Source of the DNA: Micromonospora zingiberis
Lineage (GTDB): Bacteria > Actinomycetota > Actinomycetes > Mycobacteriales > Micromonosporaceae
Length of the DNA stretch: 64,000 nt
Direction of reading: 5' to 3'
Assembly: GCF_004331455.1 (NCBI RefSeq)
Contig: NZ_SJJR01000024.1
Coordinates: 1-64,000 of the forward strand
Below the pieces are notes generated by a model. It searched no databases. It saw only the letters and a program-made list of their open reading frames with translations, and was not told the origin of the DNA. Made by a program: the position numbers and the translations under genes. Shown in pieces: positions 57,853 to 64,000 of this stretch. The first letter of the stretch is position 1; the number at the start of each line of letters is the position of its first letter.

Positions 57853-60669
57853 ATGTCCCGCGCCTTCGCCGTCGTCGCCCGGACCCTGCGTGCCCTGCTC
57901 GCGCTCGCCGTGCTGACCGGCTTCACCATCGGGGTGCCGTGGCTGCTGATCGTCGCCGTCGGCTGGCCCCTCGACTGGATCGGCTGGCCCCACCCTGGCG
58001 CGATACCGAGCCTGGCCGACCTGTCCGGCGCTCTCACGAGTCCATGGTCCGATCACATGGTCCTCGCGCTGCTCGCCACGATCGGCTGGCTGCTGTGGGC
58101 ACAGTTCCTCCGCGACACCACCATCGAGATCATCGAAGCCCTGGCCGTCGCGTCCGCCACCCGGCGGGGCTCGACGCGCCCTCGCCCGGGGCGACGTGGC
58201 CCAATCCGTTGGGTCGCCGCCGTCCTCGTCGGCGCGATCGTGGGAGCCGTGCTGGTCGACGCCGCCCGCGTCGTTACCACCAGTCCGAGTGCGGCTGCGT
58301 CCGATGCCGCCGCCCGCCGCCCGGCCGTGGCCGTCGCCTCCGCACACACCGGCACCCCCGCAACCCACCACCACGGCCCGCGTTCGGCGCTCACCGTCAG
58401 CATGTCTGCCTCCAGCCCGGCCGCCACCAGCACCGCCGTACCCCTCGCAGCCCACCGGAACAGCCCCGCCGCCGTCCCCGATTGGGCGCAAGACGCACCG
58501 GGCGGGACACACCAGGTCGTCGCCGGAGACAACCTGTGGGACCTCGCCGCGAACCATCTCGGCGACCCGCACCGCTGGCGGGAGATCTACAAACTCAACC
58601 GGGGCCACGAACAAGCCAACGGTTATGCGCTCACCGACCCGGACCAGATTCACATCGGTTGGATACTCGCCCTACCCGCCCGCAAGGTCACCCCGGCACC
58701 CGCCGCGCCCGGCACCGACATCAGCACACCGGAGGCCACCGAGGCGGCCCCACCCACGCCACCGGCCACCGTCACACCGCCCCCCAGCAGTCCGGAGCCG
58801 AGCACGCCGACACCACACACCACCGCCCCGAGCGCACCCAGCGACGCAGACGAGGCCACGACGCCCGCGCCGGACACCGAGCCGCCCCAGGACGAACCAC
58901 ACGACGAGCCCGGCATCGCCCTGCCTGCGCAAGGGTGGATCAGCCTCGGCCTGGCCGCCGCCATCGCCGCCGTGGCCGCCCTGCTCCGCCTGCAACGACG
59001 CCGCCGCGCCCGGCTCACCTTCGGCCCACCAGCCACCATCGCGGCGCAACCCTCCCCGCTGCCGTCGTCTCTGGCCCGCCTCGACACGATCGGCAGCCGC
59101 CACCTCCGCACCGGCAGCGACCACCGGCCCGCCGCACCTGCCGTGCCGGCCCCGGTCGGCATCGACACCGACGCCGCCGAGGTGAGCCTGTTCCACCTGC
59201 CCGGCCCCGGCATCGCCCTGCATGGTCACGGCGCGATACCGGCGGCCCGTGCCATCCTCGCCGCCGTCCTCACCACCAACGCGACCGAGACCGCCGTCCT
59301 CCGTCCCGTGGTCGTCACGACCGCCGACCTACTCAGCCGACTTCTGCCTGAGGACGCCCAGGCGGTCGGGCTGGACCCCGACGGCACCGCCTACGACGGA
59401 GAACGACTCGTCGTGCTCGCCGACACCGCCGCCGCCATCACCCACGCCGAAGAGGAGATGATCGGACGCAGACGGCTGCTGGACACCTTCGACGCCGAGA
59501 CGATCACCGAACTCAACACTCGTGAGGATCACGCCGAGACCCAACCGCCGTACGTGCTGCTCATCGAATCCACCCGCCGGCACGCCGCCCGCCTCCACGC
59601 CGTCGCCGCCCACCGCACGGCGCTGGACCTCCACCCGGTCATCCTCGGTGACCACGACGCCATCCCCACCGCCGAGATCACCGCCGAGGGCGGCGTCACC
59701 AGCGACACCCCGTACCCGGTGGCGCGGCTGTCCACCCTCGGCGCAGGCGACCTCGCCGCCATCCTGACCATGCTCACCGACACCTTGGCCCGGCCTGAAG
59801 CCGGCACTGACGTCGACGACCCGCCCACCGAGACCTCGCCAGCCGCGGCGCCCAGCGAGGCGACCGAGCCGATACCAGCCCAGCCCGACGCCACGGCGGC
59901 CCTGGTCCGCCTCCAGGTGCTCGGTCCGGTCTCCGTCGCCACTGCCGCCGGCCCCATCGCCACCGGGATGCGCAGCGGCTCCTACGCGATCCTCGCCGTC
60001 CTGGCCGCCCACCCCGCCGGCCGCACCCTCGACCAGCTCACCGCCGACCTGCACCCCGACATCGACCCCGCCGTCGCGGTCAAACGCATCCGCACCGACA
60101 TCACCACCGCCCGCCGAGTCCTGCGCACCGCGACCGGCCACGACGAGCCCATGTTCATCGTCTACGACCCCGCCACCGGCCGATACCATCTCGATCCACA
60201 GACCGTCACCGTGGACCTCTGGCAGATGCTCACCGCCATCAACCACACCAGCGCCACCGACGACGAAGCGGATGCGCTTGCCGCGCTGCGCCGCGCGACC
60301 GACCTGTACGCGGGTGACTTCGCCGAAGGCCACGACCACCCGTGGGCCACCGACTACGCCACCAGCTACCGCCACCACATCCTCACCGCGTACGCCCGTA
60401 TCGCGGAGATCCTCGAACCCGACCACCCCGATCAGGCGGTTACGGCGCTCGAACGTGCCGCCGACCTCGACCCGGTCAACGAGGAGCTGCACCAGCGGAT
60501 CATGCGGATCCACGGCCGGCAGCAGCGCCCCGACGCCGTGCGGCGCACGCTGCGCCGGTTGGAGGAACGCCTGGCCGACCTCGGCGACGCCGAACCGTCA
60601 CAAGCCACCCGCCGGGTCGCCGAACGCCAACTCCGACCCGTCGCCCCCGTCAGCGGAGCACGGCCATGA
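57853..60669 (+). CDS. Membrane protein with LysM and C-terminal BTAD regulatory domain
   Basis: 938 aa. Order: helices at about 10-38, 70-88 and 120-138, a Ser/Pro-rich stretch, a LysM domain (GGTHQVVAGDNLWDLAANHL near 215-235), a Pro/Thr-rich linker, one helix (about 355-380), a cytoplasmic region, then a winged-helix plus bacterial transcriptional activation domain (about 680-935, LYAGDFAEGHDHPWATDYAT). LysM binds peptidoglycan, BTAD is usually in SARP regulators. It could link wall state to pilus regulation (inference). Stop overlaps the DUF2637 start. Confidence 0.85.
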   Translation: MSRAFAVVARTLRALLALAVLTGFTIGVPWLLIVAVGWPLDWIGWPHPGAIPSLADLSGALTSPWSDHMVLALLATIGWLLWAQFLRDTTIEIIEALAVASATRRGSTRPRPGRRGPIRWVAAVLVGAIVGAVLVDAARVVTTSPSAAASDAAARRPAVAVASAHTGTPATHHHGPRSALTVSMSASSPAATSTAVPLAAHRNSPAAVPDWAQDAPGGTHQVVAGDNLWDLAANHLGDPHRWREIYKLNRGHEQANGYALTDPDQIHIGWILALPARKVTPAPAAPGTDISTPEATEAAPPTPPATVTPPPSSPEPSTPTPHTTAPSAPSDADEATTPAPDTEPPQDEPHDEPGIALPAQGWISLGLAAAIAAVAALLRLQRRRRARLTFGPPATIAAQPSPLPSSLARLDTIGSRHLRTGSDHRPAAPAVPAPVGIDTDAAEVSLFHLPGPGIALHGHGAIPAARAILAAVLTTNATETAVLRPVVVTTADLLSRLLPEDAQAVGLDPDGTAYDGERLVVLADTAAAITHAEEEMIGRRRLLDTFDAETITELNTREDHAETQPPYVLLIESTRRHAARLHAVAAHRTALDLHPVILGDHDAIPTAEITAEGGVTSDTPYPVARLSTLGAGDLAAILTMLTDTLARPEAGTDVDDPPTETSPAAAPSEATEPIPAQPDATAALVRLQVLGPVSVATAAGPIATGMRSGSYAILAVLAAHPAGRTLDQLTADLHPDIDPAVAVKRIRTDITTARRVLRTATGHDEPMFIVYDPATGRYHLDPQTVTVDLWQMLTAINHTSATDDEADALAALRRATDLYAGDFAEGHDHPWATDYATSYRHHILTAYARIAEILEPDHPDQAVTALERAADLDPVNEELHQRIMRIHGRQQRPDAVRRTLRRLEERLADLGDAEPSQATRRVAERQLRPVAPVSGARP

Positions 60670-61559
60670 CCAACGCCCAGCTCATCCGGATGCAGTGGGC
60701 GGTACGGGCGACGCTGGCCCTCGGCGTAGCGGCCTCGGTCACCGCGAACATCCTGCACGCACAACCCAACCCGATCTCCCAGACCATCGCGGCATGGCCA
60801 CCCCTCGCCCTGCTCATCACCGTCGAGCTGGTCACCCGCATACCCGTGCACCACCGCGCACTCGGCGCTATCCGGATCGTTGCCGCCACCGCCATCGCCG
60901 CCATCGCCGCGTTCATCAGCTATCACCACATGGTCGGAGTCGTCGCCCGCTACGGCGAAACCGGCACCGTGCCCTACCTCCTGCCCCTCTCGGTGGACGG
61001 GTTGATCATCGTCGCGTCGGTCTCCCTAGTGGAACTAGCCGCCCGCCGCCGCGAGGCCGAAAAGACACCGGCGACACCGGCCACAGCATCGACCGCACCC
61101 GCCGCCCCAGCGTCGGTAGAGCAGCCGGCGAACCCAGGTGACGCCGGACCAGCACGCCCGATTCCGACACCCGAACGTCAGAGCGCCGACGCCGACACGC
61201 CACACCTCGAAGTCGTACTCAACCCCGACCACCGCCCGACCGCCGACCCCAGCGCGGAGGGCACCAGGCTCCACCATGATCCCGACAGTGCATTGCACGA
61301 GGATGACGTCCCCGACGTCGAAGACGACACGAACGAAGACGTCGACCTCGCTGCGGATCTCGTGCCGCTCCTGCCCGCCGCCCGCACCGCCCGCGACCAA
61401 CTGGTCCGCGACGGTCACACCGTCAGCCGCGATGCCCTCGCACGCCGGCTCCGCCACAACGGCCACTCCATCCGCAACAGCGGCGTATCAGAGCTACTCA
61501 CGGCCCTTCGACAGGAGACACGATCGGTCAACGGTTCCCGCCCCACCGCCCATCTCTAG
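60666..61559 (+). CDS. DUF2637 membrane protein
   Basis: 297 aa. Four membrane helices in the first 130 residues (AVRATLALGVAASVTANILH, WPPLALLITVELVTR, IRIVAATAIAAIAAFIS, LSVDGLIIVASVSLVEL) define DUF2637, seen in Spd-like spread proteins of actinomycete plasmids and integrative elements. The acidic tail ends in a DNA-binding-like helix (VSRDALARRLRHNGHSIRNS). ATG 60666 overlaps the BTAD gene stop. Confidence 0.82.
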   Translation: MTNAQLIRMQWAVRATLALGVAASVTANILHAQPNPISQTIAAWPPLALLITVELVTRIPVHHRALGAIRIVAATAIAAIAAFISYHHMVGVVARYGETGTVPYLLPLSVDGLIIVASVSLVELAARRREAEKTPATPATASTAPAAPASVEQPANPGDAGPARPIPTPERQSADADTPHLEVVLNPDHRPTADPSAEGTRLHHDPDSALHEDDVPDVEDDTNEDVDLAADLVPLLPAARTARDQLVRDGHTVSRDALARRLRHNGHSIRNSGVSELLTALRQETRSVNGSRPTAHL

Positions 61560-61711
61560 TGAACCCGGCTTCGTCGCCTTCCTCGAACATCTGGCGATGT
61601 CTCCGACCCGACCCGCGACGACGGCCGGTCTTGATCGCCGCGTGGAGGTCGGCGTGGATAGGCCGGGGTGCCCAACCGGGCACCGCGCCGAACTGTCAGG
61701 AGGAACCACAC

Positions 61712-61873
61712 ATGACCGAGCAACCAGCCACGCGCCGCACGGTCGAGATCGACGCCGACGTGTACGACGTGTTGGAGCGCACCGCTGCCAGCCGGGACAC
61801 CGACGTCAACGGTGTGCTGCGTTACCTGATCGAGGTGCCGACGCCTCGGGCTGCTGCCGACGACGAGGACTGA
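61712..61873 (+). CDS. Ribbon-helix-helix-like small protein
   Basis: 53 aa: RRTVEIDADVYDVLERTAAS reads as the beta strand and first helix of an RHH fold, then DTDVNGVLRYLIE as the second helix. AGGAGG eight bases before ATG 61712. Too short for many gene callers. Probable DNA-binding protein; a terminator follows. Confidence 0.7.
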   Translation: MTEQPATRRTVEIDADVYDVLERTAASRDTDVNGVLRYLIEVPTPRAAADDED

Positions 61874-61890
61874 CCAGCGCGCAAGACAGT

Positions 61891-61922
61891 GTCGCCCGGT
61901 CCGCGATGGCGGACCGGGCGAC
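61891..61922. terminator. Bidirectional terminator hairpin, 14-bp arms
   Basis: Arms 61891-61904 and 61909-61922 pair perfectly around a GATG loop, between the plus-strand RHH gene and the convergent minus-strand gene ending at 61945. Confidence 0.88.
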
Positions 61923-61944
61923 TCTCGTCGGTGCTCCTGCCGGG

Positions 61945-62601
61945 CTACTCGCGGGAGACGCTGCTCGCGTCGGCGGCAGCGGCGAGCAGCCGTTGCGCGG
62001 TGCGTTCAGTGATGTTGAGCTGCCGGGCGAGGGTCACGCCGAGCCCGCGCCGGTCCTGCCCGGCGGCGTCAGCCTCGGCCAGCAGCGTGATAGCGGCGTG
62101 GAGCCGAGGATCGTCGGCGTATGGGTGCGGTTTGCGGGCACCGGTCGTGCCAGGAGTACGGCCCGTGGATTGCCGGCCCGTACGGGCATCCGCGACGGTC
62201 CACACCGTGCGCCGGAACCACAGGCGGCGGACCCGCCCGTCCGACAGTTCCTCGACCCGGTCGGGGTGGTGGAGCAGGGTGTCGGGCAGATTGCGGTACG
62301 AGGCGTACCCGAGGACCCTCGCCGCCGCGCCCGACCCGAGGAGGTCCTCCGGGTCGCCGCGGCGGTCGACCTTTGTCAGCTCGGCGCGTTTCGCCGCCAG
62401 GTGAGCCGTGTGGAACGCCTCGATGTCGTCGAGCCAGAACCACTGCCTGCCGTCGTGCGCGAAGCTGTGTGGGAAGCCGAAGCGGGCGCGGTGGCGGTGC
62501 CAGTGGTTGACGGTGGTGTAGGCCGCACCGGTGTGCGCGGCGACTCCGATCCGGTCGAGTGCGGTCCGTCCGTCGATGACCTGTCGTGCCACGCCGTTCA
62601 T
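61945..62601 (-). CDS. Putative DNA-binding protein of plasmid type
   Basis: 218 aa. The first half has two helix-turn-helix-like blocks (AYTTVNHWHRHRARFGFPHS with FWLDDIEAFHTAHL; GSGAAARVLGYASYRNLPDT), and the C-terminus has another (LGVTLARQLNITERTAQRLL). The pattern recalls excisionase/replication accessory proteins of actinomycete plasmids. ATG 62601 with GGAGGGGAGG. Not assigned to a family. Confidence 0.62.
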   Translation of the reverse strand: MNGVARQVIDGRTALDRIGVAAHTGAAYTTVNHWHRHRARFGFPHSFAHDGRQWFWLDDIEAFHTAHLAAKRAELTKVDRRGDPEDLLGSGAAARVLGYASYRNLPDTLLHHPDRVEELSDGRVRRLWFRRTVWTVADARTGRQSTGRTPGTTGARKPHPYADDPRLHAAITLLAEADAAGQDRRGLGVTLARQLNITERTAQRLLAAAADASSVSRE

Positions 62602-62786
62602 CCTCCCCTCCGGATAACTGTTGGCGCCCGAGTGGTCGAGGTGGGTGTGACTCGGGCCGTAGGATCGGCCCCACGCCTGTCTCGGGTAGGGCGGTCGTGT
62701 GCCCGTAGGTGGCCCGGGTGGGCGAGGTGGCCGGTCGGGGTCGCAACGCACCCTCGGGTGTGCCCGCCGGCCACCGACCCACCTCG

Positions 62787-63182
62787 TTACTCCCGTGGGC
62801 GCAGCACCTTCCACGCCACCTGCGCCATCCGGTCGATGCGCAGGGCGGCCAGTTTCGCGCGGGTGGCGGGTTTGAGCGCGTCGTAGACGGTCAGGATCGC
62901 ACCGGCGGTGGTCGCGTCCACCAGCACCCCGTCGATCTTGCGGCAGTTGCCGCGTTTCGCCTCCCGCAGCAGCTCGATGACGCGGGGGTCACCCGCTGTC
63001 GCGTCGTCGGGAAGGGCGTCGATGTCGGCCAGCCCTTCGCAGTCGGGGCAGGTCACGAGGTGTGGGTCCTCGGTGACGCGGCTCAATGGCACGTCGGCTG
63101 CGCCGCACACCGGCCCTATCCGGCGGCGGGCCTTCGCGTGAGTGGAGGCGGGCCACCCGTGCCGCCCTGTGGTGTCGGTCAT
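62787..63182 (-). CDS. Hypothetical protein with zinc-ribbon-like cysteines
   Basis: 131 aa. IGPVCGAADVPL and LVTCPDCEGLADID supply three cysteines; a helical C-terminus follows (VYDALKPATRAKLAALRIDR). ATG 63182 overlaps the upstream stop (ATGA). Unknown; the context suggests a mobile-element operon. Confidence 0.62.
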   Translation of the reverse strand: MTDTTGRHGWPASTHAKARRRIGPVCGAADVPLSRVTEDPHLVTCPDCEGLADIDALPDDATAGDPRVIELLREAKRGNCRKIDGVLVDATTAGAILTVYDALKPATRAKLAALRIDRMAQVAWKVLRPRE

Positions 63183-63844
63183 GGTGCCTCTCCCGCCTGG
63201 TGGGTCCAGATGCCGAGTGGGTGGCCGGGGGCGATGCGTCCTCGGCTGGGGGCGAGGGTGTCGAACACGTCCGAGTACCTGTCGTGGAGTTGGCCCCGGG
63301 TTCGCATCAGGTGTTTGCCTCGGGTGAGCTTCGCGGGCATGGCGTCGGCCACTCGGCCGATCAGCCCATACAGGTCGCGGGCCTCGATGTGGTCGGCGCA
63401 GCCCTGGCATGCCGACCAGCGTTCGCCCCATGCCTGGGTGAAGGCGTGCTCGGTGTCGGTGCGGCGTACCCGCGCCGCGTGGTGCCGAGACTGGTAGTCG
63501 CCCACGGCGACCACTCGGGCGGTGACGCGGCGCGCGTCGGTGACCTGGTTGGCGCACCGGTAGATCCAGGCGGCGTCGGGTGCGGTGCAGAAGTCGCACT
63601 CGATGATCGGGTCGGGGATCTCGGTGACCGGTGTGGGCTCGGGGCGGTGGTCGCTGCGGTGGCCGCGCTGCTCGGCGGCGTGCAGGTACTCCACGATGAT
63701 GCCCAGGTCGTTGAAGCGGATGTTGAGCGCGCGGCGGCAGCGACGGCAGTAGAACGGCTCCGGGACCGGCGCCGTGTTCGTGTGGGGCGCTACCGCCTCG
63801 GGGAGACGAGCGGATTCCTCGGGATGCGGGATGTGCGGTGGCAT
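63179..63844 (-). CDS. Hypothetical protein with three CxxC motifs
   Basis: 221 aa. CxxC pairs at YCRRCRRAL, ECDFCTAP and ACQGCADH suggest zinc binding. The central block (AWIYRCANQVTDARRVTARV) resembles short plasmid-encoded proteins with DxAxWxYP motifs. ATG 63844 overlaps the stop of the upstream gene (TAATG). Confidence 0.62.
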   Translation of the reverse strand: MPPHIPHPEESARLPEAVAPHTNTAPVPEPFYCRRCRRALNIRFNDLGIIVEYLHAAEQRGHRSDHRPEPTPVTEIPDPIIECDFCTAPDAAWIYRCANQVTDARRVTARVVAVGDYQSRHHAARVRRTDTEHAFTQAWGERWSACQGCADHIEARDLYGLIGRVADAMPAKLTRGKHLMRTRGQLHDRYSDVFDTLAPSRGRIAPGHPLGIWTHQAGEAP

Positions 63845-64000
63845 TACTGGTCGCCTCCGTCCTGGTTGCGGTGGTGCGGCCGAGCGGGGTTGGTGGGGAT
63901 GAGTGTCAGTCCGAGGCGCAGGCTCGCGAGGTCGACCAGCCGCCGTAGCAGGCTCGCGGTTCCGGTGCTGAGGTCGGCGTCGTAGTCGTGGGCGATGCGG
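63844..64000 (-). CDS. 3' end of a gene running off the window
   Basis: Only the last 51 codons are inside the window, ending DGGDQ-stop at 63844. The segment LLRRLVDLASLRLGLTLIPT is helical. Same strand and coupled to the next gene by TAATG. Product cannot be told from this piece. Confidence 0.55.
   Translation of the reverse strand, partial: RIAHDYDADLSTGTASLLRRLVDLASLRLGLTLIPTNPARPHHRNQDGGDQ

Noticed and set aside
57357..59351. 664-codon plus-strand frame across the TadG and LysM-BTAD genes
   Set aside because: Out-of-frame shadow, Arg/His/Pro-rich; the true frames are supported by ribosome binding sites, overlaps and domains.

Overview
The window is high-GC actinobacterial DNA with frequent GTG starts, ATGA/GTGA stop-start overlaps, a homologue of the mycobacterial mycothiol-linked reductase Rv2466c, XRE/DUF397 regulator pairs and GC-rich hairpin terminators. 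I read it as a Micromonosporaceae chromosome (Micromonospora-like). That placement is inferred from gene content and repeat style, not from a marker gene.

Layout. (1) 1-16.2 kb is ordinary chromosome: a 13-bp tandem repeat, an amidase, a small membrane protein with a DUF5130 protein, aminopeptidase N, a DsbA-like reductase, an 800-bp stretch bounded by inverted repeats, a DUF1015 protein, ribose-5-phosphate isomerase B, an Eis-like acetyltransferase, a secreted subtilase with an altered oxyanion position, a DUF1028 protein, a secreted papain-fold hydrolase and a lipoprotein. (2) 16.5-26.3 kb is an island between two 64-bp direct repeats, each carrying the 3' part of a tRNA-Gly(UCC) gene. It holds a VapBC-type module, two PD-(D/E)XK-type nuclease genes, a membrane protein/unknown/PLD-nuclease trio of visibly lower GC, and a GntR-YdcF pair with a divergent operator-promoter of the kind found in integrative elements. 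No integrase or replication gene is present. (3) 26.5-37.6 kb has a PIN protein and then a tightly packed minus-strand run: EEP-family protein, helical unknown, 51-aa small ORF, CU044_5270-like protein, HTH-GH3 fusion, Ldh2-type dehydrogenase, radical SAM enzyme, GT2 glycosyltransferase and GalU-like nucleotidyltransferase. It looks like one pathway built around an activated sugar; the product is unknown.

(4) 37.7-43.1 kb holds regulators: a short minus-strand protein, DUF397-type proteins, XRE-DUF5753, a GGDEF protein and a large TPR-like regulator. (5) 43.1-47.9 kb is a compact locus controlled by a small GntR protein: a Tat/lipoprotein substrate-binding protein and a permease without an ATPase, two 40-aa peptide genes (32/40 identical, too short for normal gene callers), a CPBP intramembrane protease and a methyltransferase. 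A truncated second copy of the permease 3' end shows that the locus was partly duplicated. This is my first choice for an undescribed system. (6) 48.1-64 kb is a Tad/Flp pilus locus: prepilin peptidase and wHTH regulators on the minus strand, then lipoprotein, secreted protein, CpaB, CpaE/TadZ, TadA, TadB, TadC, pilin, three TadE/TadG-like pseudopilins, a LysM-BTAD membrane regulator and a DUF2637 protein, mostly joined by stop-start overlaps. It continues into genes of plasmid or ICE character that run off the right edge.
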